Shown piece after piece: positions 17,309 to 25,054 of a stretch of DNA of 45,934 bases. The notes beneath the pieces were generated by a model. It had not been told where the DNA came from and searched no databases. It was given only the letters and a program-made list of their open reading frames with translations. Both the position numbers and the translations under genes were made by a program. Each line of letters opens with the position of its first letter. Position 1 is the first letter of the stretch. Origin of the DNA: a virus. The DNA lies in IMG/VR virus record IMGVR_UViG_3300044717_000016, positions 1 to 45,934 of that record; one strand, 5' to 3'.

Positions 17309-18154
17309 TCACATCGCAACCGTGCGCGCCACCTCGTTGTAGTTGACCCCGTCGCTCACGAACCTGACGACGAAGACCTTTCCTGAAACGGTTCCCGTCG
17401 CGAGCGTCCCAACGCTCTTGAAGTGCGTGCCGAAAGTGATCGTGAATGAGCTCGTCCCGCCCGTCGTGACGACAAATGTCAAATCCTGCCCCGCCGTACC
17501 CGTCACTGACGCCGCGTTTACGGTCGCGCTCTGTGACGGCGTGTACGGGATGACGTTGCCGGTCGCGTTAACGGTCGAGACGTCTACTGGATCGGTCGTG
17601 GCGAGCGACGCCGTGACGCCGGACCTGAGCACGGTGAACGCGCCCGCGCCCGGGGTTGTGCCGCCTATCGAGTGGCCGTCCAGGGCGGAAGGTACGTCGG
17701 CGTTAACCAGCGCGCGGAAAGTCGGCGCCGCGGCGCTGCCCGTAGTAGGCCCCGCCCACACGCGATTCGCCGACTGCGTGGCGAGCGTGACGGCGAGCGT
17801 CCCCGATGTAGTCACGGGCGAACCCGCGAGCGAGAAGATGTTCGGGAGTGTGGCGGCCACCGACGTGACCGTGCCTCCGCTTGCGGCGAGCGTCCAGGTG
17901 TTCGTCGCGGAACAGCGGTAGATGCCGGGGCCGTGCAAGCCGTCCGTCACCGTCAGGTGATAGATGTTGAAGCGCCCACCGCTCGGGCGGCAGCTACCGG
18001 GAAGCTTCGGCCCCACGCCCACGCTCGTCACCTGAATGGGGTCGGCGACGGACTGCGCGCCGGCGCGCGGCTGGAGGCCGATGACGACCGCCAGCGCCAC
18101 GAAGGCGAAAGCCGCCACGACCAATAACTTTGTTTTCAAACTCGGATTTCTCAT
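17309..18154 (-). CDS. Secreted fibre-like protein within the head module
   Basis: 281 aa. The second of two adjacent ATG codons (18154) has AAGGA at proper spacing. A Sec signal peptide (KLLVVAAFAFVALAVVIGLQ, then an Ala-Gly-Ala site) precedes a domain with paired cysteines and CSATNTWT, shared with the fibre-like protein at 3069-4469. Then comes GTVTSVAATLPNIFSLAGSP, a motif frequent in phage fibres, and Thr/Ser/Val-rich repeats to the end. Its location between connector and decoration genes is unusual for a fibre. It may be a head fibre, an adhesion decoration, or an exported protein. Confidence 0.65.
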   Translation of the reverse strand: MRNPSLKTKLLVVAAFAFVALAVVIGLQPRAGAQSVADPIQVTSVGVGPKLPGSCRPSGGRFNIYHLTVTDGLHGPGIYRCSATNTWTLAASGGTVTSVAATLPNIFSLAGSPVTTSGTLAVTLATQSANRVWAGPTTGSAAAPTFRALVNADVPSALDGHSIGGTTPGAGAFTVLRSGVTASLATTDPVDVSTVNATGNVIPYTPSQSATVNAASVTGTAGQDLTFVVTTGGTSSFTITFGTHFKSVGTLATGTVSGKVFVVRFVSDGVNYNEVARTVAM

Positions 18155-18204
18155 CATCGTTCCTTTCAAGATCCGCCGCGGCGCGCGGCATCGATGCCGC
18201 TCAT

Positions 18205-18582
18205 TTACTCGCCGGCCGGTGCCGACTCTTCGATCACGTCTATCTCGGCGTCGGGGAACTGGGCGCGCAGTGCCTGCTCGGTTGCGCTCGACACGACGCC
18301 GATGCTGCGACCGTCGTTGTCGAAACCGGAGTCCCTGAACATGCCGCGGAAGTTCCCCACCCGGAGGGCACGAGCATCGACGACGGCCTGCTTGACCACA
18401 GGCTCCTGTCCACCCTCGTCCACAGGCTCCTGTCCACCCTCGTCCACAGGCTCCTGTCCACCCTCGTCCACAGGCTCCTGTCCACCCTCGTCCACAGGCT
18501 CCTGTCCACCCTCGTCCACAGGCTCCTGTCCACCCTCGTCCACAGGCTCCTGTCCACCCTCGTCGTTGGTTTTCTTAGCCAT
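18205..18582 (-). CDS. Repeat-bearing small virion-module protein
   Basis: 125 aa: MAKKTN, then seven exact copies of the octapeptide DEGGQEPV (residues 7-62), then a 63-residue globular part (ALRVGNFRGMFRDSGFDNDG...). The ribosome binding site GGAGA lies ahead of ATG 18582. It occupies the place of decoration or stabilising proteins next to the capsid gene. The acidic repeat should be an unstructured spacer; the C-terminal part has no recognised family. Confidence 0.7.
   Translation of the reverse strand: MAKKTNDEGGQEPVDEGGQEPVDEGGQEPVDEGGQEPVDEGGQEPVDEGGQEPVDEGGQEPVVKQAVVDARALRVGNFRGMFRDSGFDNDGRSIGVVSSATEQALRAQFPDAEIDVIEESAPAGE
18397..18564 (-). repeat. Seven perfect 24-bp tandem repeats
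   Basis: Seven adjacent identical copies of a 24-bp unit (plus strand CACAGGCTCCTGTCCACCCT + CGTC) in phase with the reading frame, encoding DEGGQEPV each time. Identity is complete, including third codon positions, which points to recent expansion by slippage or recombination. Confidence 0.95.
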
Positions 18583-18620
18583 AACTGATCTCCGACTCTC
18601 TTCGCTGTTGGCGGGCCTCG

Positions 18621-18654
18621 CCGGCGCGCGCTCCCGTTCGAGAGCGCGCGCCGG
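18621..18654 (-). other. Strong 13-bp hairpin after the capsid gene
   Basis: Perfect inverted repeat, arms CCGGCGCGCGCTC and GAGCGCGCGCCGG with an 8-nt loop, just after the major capsid stop and before the repeat protein gene. No T-run follows on either strand, so it is not a clean intrinsic terminator; it could protect the capsid mRNA or attenuate read-through. Confidence 0.6.
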
Positions 18655-18691
18655 TCAGGCACTGGTTGAAATGTCAACGGCCGGGCGGCGC

Positions 18692-20155
18692 TTAGACCGT
18701 CTGCTTCGGCACGCGAATCTTGCGGTGGAACTTCGCGATCTGGAGCATGAGCCCCGACATCTCGAAGGGGACGAACGTGCGCGCGAGCTTCAGGTCGAAG
18801 CCCATCGGCAGTTCGAGGATGGTCGGCGTCGGGCTCCCCAGATAGGGAATCTTGACGCCGGTCGTGTCGAGCACGTCGATGTCTTCGACGACGTTGCCGC
18901 CGAAGGTGTAGTAGCCCATGCCCGAACCCTGCGAGCCGGCCGGGACGGTGACGATCTCGGACAGTTCCTTGCTGCCGAGGCGGATGCCGTTGGCGGAAAG
19001 GTTCGTGTCCACGCCGCCGTCGGGACGCGAGTTGGTGATGCGGTAAAACTCCTCCAACTCCTCGTCGATGACGATCTGGACGCCCTCGCTACAGAAAGCG
19101 ACGATGTTGCGAGCGGAGCCGCCCGCGTTGCGGATCTGCGCCGCGATGCGCCGGAGCGTCCGGCGGTAGGAATCGCCCGCGTCCTTCGTGAGCGACGTGG
19201 AGGCGTCCATCAGGAGCTTGCGCAGGCCGTCGTGGTCGAGGGCGTTATAGAGCCCGTCCTCGTCGTCGAGGGTGCGCGCGGCGGTCGAGCTGTTGCCCTG
19301 AAGGATGAGCGTCTGCTTCTTGCGCGCGATGCCCTTCATGGCCCCCATGACTTCGAGGTTGTCGTTGCCCTGAAGGTTGAAGTTGACCATCCCCGACTGC
19401 TGCACCGCGAGGGCGAGCTTCAGGCCGATGGCGACGGGCGAGACGATGATTGAGATGCGCGTCGACGCGTCGCGCTCGTAGGTCGAGTTGGTGAAGGCAC
19501 CGGAGAAGTCGCCGATGTCGTTGGTAGTGGTGCCGTCGGGGATGGCGGTGCGCACCTCATACGTGTGCACGAGGCCGTTGGCGGGGACGCGCGCGAAGCG
19601 CTCCGCGACGGGGAACTCTCTCAAGTATGCCTCGTAGAGAAACGGCTCGATGTCGGTGCGGATGAGGGGCGCGCCGGAGGTCGTGTCGAGCGCCCGGCGC
19701 ACGACATCGCTGTGGCCGCCGAGATTGCCCTTCGCCGCCGCGCCGAGGAGGCCCGTGCGCACGGCGTCCGAGACGCCTTCAACGTCGTCGCCCGCCTTCT
19801 GCGCGAGCAGCGCCTGAATCATCAATTCCAACTCGACATCGCCCACGACGAAGGTGTCCGTACCGGCGTGCTTCTGTCGTAGGAACCCCTTCGGGTCATC
19901 GAGCGCCTTGTTGGTGTCGAGGTGGCGGAAGGACTTGGAGAGCTTCGCCAGCGACTGGAAGCCCTTCGCGAGTCTGTCACCACCGATGCGCTCCTGCTGC
20001 ACGGCGTCCGTCGCCCCACCGGCGTCCTTGTTGACCGGGGCCGGCTGCCCGTCCGGGTTGGTGGCCGCGGCAGCGGTCTCGCCGCCCGTCAGCCTCTTCG
20101 CGATTGCTTCGAGCCGGTCCAGCGTGGTCGGCTTTTCGATTACTGCGTCTGCCAT
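18692..20155 (-). CDS. Major capsid protein (HK97 fold)
   Basis: 487 aa. The N-terminal 140 residues are charged, Ala/Gly-rich helices resembling a delta domain that the prohead protease would remove; from about residue 165 (GAPLIRTDIEPFLYEAYLRE) the sequence has capsid character: a long spine helix, SPVAIGLKLALAVQQSGMVN, and a C-terminal jelly-like section ending in RTFVPFEMSGLMLQIAKFHR. Located directly downstream of the protease/scaffold gene as in HK97-type phages. The exact cleavage site cannot be told from sequence alone. Confidence 0.8.
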   Translation of the reverse strand: MADAVIEKPTTLDRLEAIAKRLTGGETAAAATNPDGQPAPVNKDAGGATDAVQQERIGGDRLAKGFQSLAKLSKSFRHLDTNKALDDPKGFLRQKHAGTDTFVVGDVELELMIQALLAQKAGDDVEGVSDAVRTGLLGAAAKGNLGGHSDVVRRALDTTSGAPLIRTDIEPFLYEAYLREFPVAERFARVPANGLVHTYEVRTAIPDGTTTNDIGDFSGAFTNSTYERDASTRISIIVSPVAIGLKLALAVQQSGMVNFNLQGNDNLEVMGAMKGIARKKQTLILQGNSSTAARTLDDEDGLYNALDHDGLRKLLMDASTSLTKDAGDSYRRTLRRIAAQIRNAGGSARNIVAFCSEGVQIVIDEELEEFYRITNSRPDGGVDTNLSANGIRLGSKELSEIVTVPAGSQGSGMGYYTFGGNVVEDIDVLDTTGVKIPYLGSPTPTILELPMGFDLKLARTFVPFEMSGLMLQIAKFHRKIRVPKQTV

Positions 20156-20203
20156 GATGTGCGTCAGTCTCCTTCTAAAGAATTGTTCGTCACTCCTTGA
20201 GGG

Positions 20204-20935
20204 CTAGCTGACGCTCACGCCCGCGCGCGGAAGAGGCTCTTTGCCGAAGCGTTCGAGCGCCGTCACGGCGGCCAGGCTAATGGCTTTTTCTACCTCAAGA
20301 TTTTCGACCGCCTGCTCACCTACCTTCAGCGCCAGTTCGAGCTGCCCTGCGAGGGCGCTCTTCTCCTCACGGAGTCGGCTGAGGTCGGTTTCGAGAGCGG
20401 CCACCTTCTTCGTGAGGGCGCCGCGGGAGACGACCGACGCCGATTTCTCGACTTCATCGTCCTCACCGTCTTCGCCCTCACCGTCGTCTTCACCGTCGTC
20501 AAACCTTTTGCACTCGACGCCGAGCTCGATGAGGGTGTCGTGCATCTTGTGCAGCAACTGTTGGTCGGCCTCACTGTTGCGCGCGCCGGCCTTCATCAAC
20601 TGCTCGAAGGGCACGCGGTTCAGTGCGTAATAGACCAGGTAAGCCTCGGCCTCCGGATCGCGCAGCATGGCGGCCTTGAGCGCGGCATGGAACTCGCCGA
20701 GCAGCTCGTCGAGCGCCGTCTCGTCCTTCTCCTGATTGCGCCAGTCGTAGAGCGCGGAGATGAGACACGCGAGCAGGAAGCTGACGGTGTTGTTGCGTTC
20801 GTCGACCTCCTCCTGAAAGAGACCCTTGAAGAGGCCCCGCTCGATCCGCTTCTTCTCCACCGCAACCGGGGCCGCGCCCGCTTCCGTCGCGCCGGCTGCC
20901 GTCGGCTCTTCAACGTTCGTCGTCTTTTCGCTCAT
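20204..20935 (-). CDS. Nested scaffold protein (internal start)
   Basis: In-frame ATG at 20935 (Met272 of the protease) is preceded by GGAAGAGAAAGTC, a better ribosome binding site than that of the full-length gene. It would give a 243-aa protein starting MSEKTTNVEEPTAAGATEAG, containing only the helical scaffold region. The layout copies lambda C/Nu3 and similar protease-scaffold pairs. Seen: site and frame; inferred: actual use. Confidence 0.55.
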   Translation of the reverse strand: MSEKTTNVEEPTAAGATEAGAAPVAVEKKRIERGLFKGLFQEEVDERNNTVSFLLACLISALYDWRNQEKDETALDELLGEFHAALKAAMLRDPEAEAYLVYYALNRVPFEQLMKAGARNSEADQQLLHKMHDTLIELGVECKRFDDGEDDGEGEDGEDDEVEKSASVVSRGALTKKVAALETDLSRLREEKSALAGQLELALKVGEQAVENLEVEKAISLAAVTALERFGKEPLPRAGVSVS

Positions 20936-21748
20936 GACTTTCTCTTCCTTTTTCTCTGTGCCGAGCCAAGCCGCCAACTCGTTGCGGAATCGCTCCACCG
21001 ATTGCGGGTCTTTCATATTCAGCGGGCTGAAGGTCGTGTAGAGAGCTTCGACTCCCCCGTCCTTCGTCGCGGCGGACTTACCGGCCGCGGCGTGCGCCCA
21101 CGCGGTCTGGTTGCAGGGGATGCCGACCATCGAGGTCTCGATATAGAAGACGTGGATGATCGTCCGACCGCCGCCCTTGCGCGCGACACTCTTCAAGACG
21201 AGCACGGTCACCGACACGCCCAGCTTTAGCCTGGAGCGCTGGAGCATGTTCGAGACGCGGACGGCGCGCGGGTTCTCTTCCTCGCCGACGGGCGCGATGC
21301 GGAGGTCCCAGCAGGTCAGCCTCTCGTTGTCTCCCGTGACGGGATTGAACAACTCACGGGCGACGATTTCGCAGTCTTCGACCTTGCCGTAGACATCCTC
21401 GGGCAACTCATATTTGTGATTGAGAAAGACCGTGGTGCCCTTGGCCGCCGCCTGCATCTCCTCGATGGCGCTCTCGGCGAAGTCGTCGCCGGAGAGGTCG
21501 ATGGCCGTCGAGGAGGCCGTGACCGGGATTAACTCATCGCCTGATTTTTCGGCGACGGAAAAGGCGGGCACCTCGTGCGAGATGAACTTTTTAACGGGAT
21601 AGCCGAGTGCTTTGAGGACCTTGAAGGCGCTCTTCTTCTGCGACATCGCCTCGCGGAACACGGCCTGCACGTCGAACTGCGACGCGTCGAAATCCTGCGT
21701 CCAACGCGGGATCGGCTGCTGGTCGTCTTGCTGGTCGTGCTCGCTCAT
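20204..21748 (-). CDS. Prohead protease with C-terminal scaffold domain
   Basis: 514 aa. Residues about 40-240 form a serine protease resembling the S78/XkdF-type prohead proteases: TTVFLNHKYELPEDVYGKVE gives a candidate catalytic His111 and LKLGVSVTVLVLKS a candidate Ser179. The rest is charged helix with an acidic patch (DDGEDDGEGEDGEDDEVEK) and a final coiled coil (LTKKVAALETDLSRLREEKS), as expected of a scaffold. It precedes the capsid gene. A second start inside the gene (20935) probably makes the scaffold on its own. Confidence 0.75.
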   Translation of the reverse strand: MSEHDQQDDQQPIPRWTQDFDASQFDVQAVFREAMSQKKSAFKVLKALGYPVKKFISHEVPAFSVAEKSGDELIPVTASSTAIDLSGDDFAESAIEEMQAAAKGTTVFLNHKYELPEDVYGKVEDCEIVARELFNPVTGDNERLTCWDLRIAPVGEEENPRAVRVSNMLQRSRLKLGVSVTVLVLKSVARKGGGRTIIHVFYIETSMVGIPCNQTAWAHAAAGKSAATKDGGVEALYTTFSPLNMKDPQSVERFRNELAAWLGTEKKEEKVMSEKTTNVEEPTAAGATEAGAAPVAVEKKRIERGLFKGLFQEEVDERNNTVSFLLACLISALYDWRNQEKDETALDELLGEFHAALKAAMLRDPEAEAYLVYYALNRVPFEQLMKAGARNSEADQQLLHKMHDTLIELGVECKRFDDGEDDGEGEDGEDDEVEKSASVVSRGALTKKVAALETDLSRLREEKSALAGQLELALKVGEQAVENLEVEKAISLAAVTALERFGKEPLPRAGVSVS

Positions 21749-21835
21749 CAGTCTCAGGTGCGCAGGCGGGAGGCGCTTCTCCGTGATTAAGGCGGTGCGG
21801 AGGGTAGGGTCGCCTCCCCCTGCGCGTGCGGGAGT

Positions 21836-21882
21836 GAGACTAAGGCAAGACTGATTTTTATTTTTCGGAGGGTGTCCGAGTG
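21836..21882 (-). promoter_or_regulatory. Upstream element A (dyad + 23 nt + -10-like box)
   Basis: Plus-strand dyad TCGGA-GGGTG-TCCGA at 21865-21879, and, 23 bases past the end of the CGGAGGGTGTCCG core, TAGTCTC on the minus strand (21842-21836). The same pieces at the same spacing occur at 28982-29028 and 30201-30247. It lies about 90-130 bases before the protease/capsid operon. If TAGTCT is the -10 box, the dyad centre is near -42, a class II activator position. Confidence 0.6.
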
Positions 21883-21921
21883 CGGAAGGGAGCGGGTGGA
21901 AAAGGCTGAGACGGGCGTGTT

Positions 21922-22161
21922 CTAACCGGGACGGCGTTGCTCAGTGTCGGAAATCTTCTGCCGCCAGAAGAGATGCACGAGCAGGCTGCCCACGACGAAG
22001 CCAAGCGCCGCGGCGTGGGTTGCGCCGGCCTGCGCCCACCTCAATGTGACGCGGCTGATGGTTGCGTCGACGCCCCATCGCCAGAAAGCAAAAATGTCAT
22101 AGGCGATGACGAGCGCCGTGTCGGCGGCGATAAATAGTTTGGTGATGAACTGGCCGTTCAT
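21922..22161 (-). CDS. Small two-span membrane protein
   Basis: 79 aa with hydrophobic segments at about residues 8-28 (LFIAADTALVIAYDIFAFW) and 48-66 (AAALGFVVGSLLVHLFW), joined by WGVDATISRVTLRWAQAG. The GVDATISRV...HLFW layout recalls a phage membrane protein family that I have seen near packaging genes but whose role is not known to me. A holin function is possible but not shown. The ribosome binding site is weak. Confidence 0.6.
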   Translation of the reverse strand: MNGQFITKLFIAADTALVIAYDIFAFWRWGVDATISRVTLRWAQAGATHAAALGFVVGSLLVHLFWRQKISDTEQRRPG

Positions 22162-22261
22162 GCTTCTTCAGTCTCTATCGTGACGTAATTGCGCTGGTAA
22201 GCCCTGTAAAGAAGTGGGTCATCTTGAATGCCCGATGTGCCACCTGCCGCAACCATCACTA

Positions 22262-22744
22262 CTATATTGCAGTGATTAGCCGGCAATCGCACTGGCACAC
22301 ACACGGCCGTTCGCACCCTCCATAGGGGCTACACGTGACGCCCTTCCCGGCGCAAACTTTACAGATTGACTTCTTCTTTAAATCCTCGATATGCCATGTC
22401 ACGTGCTTCTGAAATTCCTCATGCGTTGAACTGAAGGTGAGACTGCAAAATCGGCAGGTGCGAGATATGGTTCTTTCCATTGATTGAGGAATACCGACAT
22501 TCTCGCGGGCTCGCAGCGAGAGCACATAGGAGAGCGCCGGATCGTCCCAACCGTCCGACGGCGCTGACGACGTGGCCCACGCATCATGTGCGGCTTGCAC
22601 ATCCGGTGGTAACTTCAGTGGCCAGAGCATCATGCCCATAACGAAATTTATCAGCGCGAGATTGTAAAGTGGGCGTGAGTAAGGAGGTTCAACCTTGGCT
22701 GACCTCATAGCGCCGCTTATCAAGCTGCACGCCATCGATCTCAC
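22262..22744 (-). CDS. C2H2 zinc-finger, Cys-rich protein
   Basis: Up to 160 aa; the start is uncertain (GTG 22744, ATG 22735, or ATG near 22638) because none has a good ribosome binding site. Residues about 95-116, CRFCSLTFSSTHEEFQKHVT then WH, form a near-perfect C2H2 finger (C-x2-C-x13-H-x3-H with the usual aromatic). A second cluster CKVCAGKGVTC...CERPCVCQCDCR follows. Base composition is visibly lower in GC than the neighbours. Probably a nucleic-acid-binding accessory gene inserted between portal and head genes. Confidence 0.5.
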   Translation of the reverse strand: MRSMACSLISGAMRSAKVEPPYSRPLYNLALINFVMGMMLWPLKLPPDVQAAHDAWATSSAPSDGWDDPALSYVLSLRARENVGIPQSMERTISRTCRFCSLTFSSTHEEFQKHVTWHIEDLKKKSICKVCAGKGVTCSPYGGCERPCVCQCDCRLITAI

Positions 22745-22802
22745 CCACGCCCGGGGCGAGTATAACTACTACTCCCGCGTCAATGATAGAGAAGTTGTCC
22801 CT

Positions 22803-24785
22803 TCACTCCTCACTATCGAGCGGGATGACCGTCCTCTTCCCCGACTTGTTGCAGAATGTCACGGCATCAACCTTGACCTTCGTCCCCGACAGGAAATCGT
22901 CGCCCGAATATCCTTCGCCCTTCCCGGACTGCACGTATGCGATGGTCGCGTGCGGCACGTACTCCGGGTGTGTGTCCGTGTGCTCCAGCGCGTCGGCGAT
23001 CTTCTGATTCAATCGCTTCAGCGCCGCGCCCTTCACCTCGACGATGACCACGTCGAACTCCTCGCCCTCGAAGACCGCGGTCTTACCGAGCGTGAGCGTG
23101 AAAGGCTTAACGCCCTTCAGCGCCTCGCGCACGTCGTCGGCGCTGTTCGTCTCCAGCCCGTACTTGATCGTCACGTGCGGCCGAGCCTCGCGCCCGTCAC
23201 CGGCCACCTCGCCGTCGGGGATGCCCTCACCGAAGGCGATGATCTCGTCGGCCACGTCGCCCGGCAGGTCAACCTGTGTCGTCGAGTACTGGTGCGCCGA
23301 CTTCCTGACGACATGCTCGAACGGTAGGCCGGAGCGCAGCATCAGACGGGCTCCGGCTGTGAGCCGCTTACCCGAAGCGGCATCGCCCGCGGTACCACCG
23401 GCGGTATCACCTTCACCCTCAAGCGGAGCCTCCGGTGCGGGTTCCGGCTCCGGCTCTTTCAACTTGCCGCTCTCGTCGAAATATTGCGCGTTCAGTGCCG
23501 AGAGCGGGATGTAGCTGCCCTGTGTCTTCAGCAGTGGCTCGTCGGCGATGGGCAAGTCGAAGGTCGGCTTGCCTGCGTCTCTCGCCGCTTGATTGATTGT
23601 CACCCACGGCACCTGACCGGTCTGCTTCTCACTCACCTCCGACTGTAATTTTTCATCTCTGCGTGACATGATCGGATAGTCGATCATGCAGTTGTGCTCA
23701 CTGACGGGGCCCCACTTGCGCGTCAGGTGCAGATTCTCCATCTCCTTGATGCGCCACAGGAGTGCGCCCGGCCCCTTGTCCGCGTTCTCCAAGAGCGATT
23801 CGGTGTTGGCGCGCGAGGCATCGACCAGCTCGCCCAGCATGGCCAGCGGAAGCTGAAAGATAGCCGCGACCATGCGCTTGAAAAAAAGAAGCTTGTCGAG
23901 CGCCTTTAGGTCGCGCTCGGAGGCGTTGAAGGGGATGAACTTTGAATTCTTCCCGCCCGAAATGACGGCGAAGAAATTCCTGATCTGCTGAATTTCCTGG
24001 CGGAAGGCATCCACCTGTTCTTTGGTGTAGCCCTCGCCGAGGTCGAAGGCGCCGCCCGGCGTGCGGTCGATGAGCTGCTGGAGAAACTGGTCGCTCCCCT
24101 GAAGGAGAGCCCGGATCGAGGTGTCGAGAAGCTCGACGTGCGAGAGGCCGAGCAGGTCGTAAGAGCGCGGGCGGTTGACGAGCGTCATGCACATCTGGTC
24201 CGGCAGCCAGCGCTTGACCTGCCGGTCGAAGGTCAACTCACAGTAGCGCGGCAGACTTGCGTCGGTGCCGTCCCATCCGGGGACAAAGGCGACGCGCTCG
24301 GCGTCCAGCGGGAAGATGCCCCAGGGCGTGGTGTCGCGGTTGATGCCGAGTTCCATCGAGCCGTGGCCGACGACGAGGAAGTCTTCGGTGAACTTGCCCT
24401 TGACGGTGCTGTAGGGCTCGAAGCCGTTCGGGGTCGCGAGGACCGCCTTGATCTCGGCGCGGACGCTCTCATTCATGGGGCGCGTCTGGTCGTAAGGAAC
24501 CACCTGCCACTCGGCCTGCTCGATGCAGTTGCGATAGATGTCGAGCGCGGCGCGCACCGGCTCCGAATGCTCGGCGTACTGGCGCAGCAGCAGCACCCGG
24601 CGCTTGACGAAGAGGCGGGACATGTCGCCCACAGTGCCCCGGAGGACGACGAGCGCGCGGTTGGCCGAGCCGCCGTCGAGACCGCCGCCGAGCATCTGAT
24701 CGTCGAGAGATTTATCGGTCTGCTCCCACTCCCCGAAGCCCGTGAGCGCTTTCGCGCCGCTGATCACCTTGCCAAGTAAGCTCAT
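22803..24785 (-). CDS. Portal protein fused to a 2H phosphoesterase (LigT-like) domain
   Basis: 660 aa, ATGA overlap with the upstream small gene. Residues about 50-420 are a portal: HSEPVRAALDIYRNCIEQAE, FLVVGHGSMELGINRDTTPW, and the helix KEMENLHLTRKWGPVSEHNC. An acidic Pro/Glu/Gly-rich linker (about 445-470) is followed at 496-660 by a separate domain starting HQYSTTQVDLPGDVADEIIA with two H-x-T motifs, HVT at 537-539 and HAT at 612-614, the catalytic signature of 2H phosphoesterases. Such enzymes open cyclic or 2',3'-linked nucleotides; some phage members (Acb1) destroy CBASS signals. Terminase lies just upstream, confirming portal identity. Confidence 0.85.
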   Translation of the reverse strand: MSLLGKVISGAKALTGFGEWEQTDKSLDDQMLGGGLDGGSANRALVVLRGTVGDMSRLFVKRRVLLLRQYAEHSEPVRAALDIYRNCIEQAEWQVVPYDQTRPMNESVRAEIKAVLATPNGFEPYSTVKGKFTEDFLVVGHGSMELGINRDTTPWGIFPLDAERVAFVPGWDGTDASLPRYCELTFDRQVKRWLPDQMCMTLVNRPRSYDLLGLSHVELLDTSIRALLQGSDQFLQQLIDRTPGGAFDLGEGYTKEQVDAFRQEIQQIRNFFAVISGGKNSKFIPFNASERDLKALDKLLFFKRMVAAIFQLPLAMLGELVDASRANTESLLENADKGPGALLWRIKEMENLHLTRKWGPVSEHNCMIDYPIMSRRDEKLQSEVSEKQTGQVPWVTINQAARDAGKPTFDLPIADEPLLKTQGSYIPLSALNAQYFDESGKLKEPEPEPAPEAPLEGEGDTAGGTAGDAASGKRLTAGARLMLRSGLPFEHVVRKSAHQYSTTQVDLPGDVADEIIAFGEGIPDGEVAGDGREARPHVTIKYGLETNSADDVREALKGVKPFTLTLGKTAVFEGEEFDVVIVEVKGAALKRLNQKIADALEHTDTHPEYVPHATIAYVQSGKGEGYSGDDFLSGTKVKVDAVTFCNKSGKRTVIPLDSEE

Positions 24786-25054
24786 AGCCTGAACATCCTT
24801 AAATGCTGCCCCACGATCTGAGAGACGGCACCCGACACCAGCCGCCCGGAACGCTCCGCGCTGAAGCCCCCCATGAAAACCTCGAAGGTCACGCGCTTGA
24901 GCGCCGGAGCCAGTTTACGCAGCTCGTCGCCGCCGCCCAGTTCCGCGACGAACGCGGCGGGCACTTGGCGAACGCCGTCGGCGAATTCAATGGCGACCGG
25001 CGGCTCGACGAGGCCGCCGAGGCTGAAGACGGGAGGACTGTTTTGCTCGCTCAT
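24782..25054 (-). CDS. Small protein between terminase and portal
   Basis: 90 aa, ATGA overlaps on both sides. Starts MSEQNSPPVFSLGGLVEPPV; the central ELGGGDELRKLAPALKRVTF and a C-terminal SGAVSQIVGQHLRMF helix are the only notable parts. No domain recognised. Coupled translation suggests a role in packaging or portal assembly. Confidence 0.65.
   Translation of the reverse strand: MSEQNSPPVFSLGGLVEPPVAIEFADGVRQVPAAFVAELGGGDELRKLAPALKRVTFEVFMGGFSAERSGRLVSGAVSQIVGQHLRMFRL

Noticed and set aside
18397-18564. CRISPR-like array
   Set aside because: Units are contiguous, identical and in frame with no spacers; it is a coding tandem repeat.
18621-18654. Intrinsic terminator after the capsid gene
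   Set aside because: The stem is strong but lacks a T-run on both strands; listed as a hairpin of unknown role instead.
18194-19453. Long plus-strand open frame (419 codons) across the repeat gene and capsid gene
   Set aside because: It is the antisense shadow of the capsid and repeat genes in GC-rich DNA; no ribosome binding site, low-complexity Arg/Asp/Val-rich product, and structural genes on the other strand explain the region.
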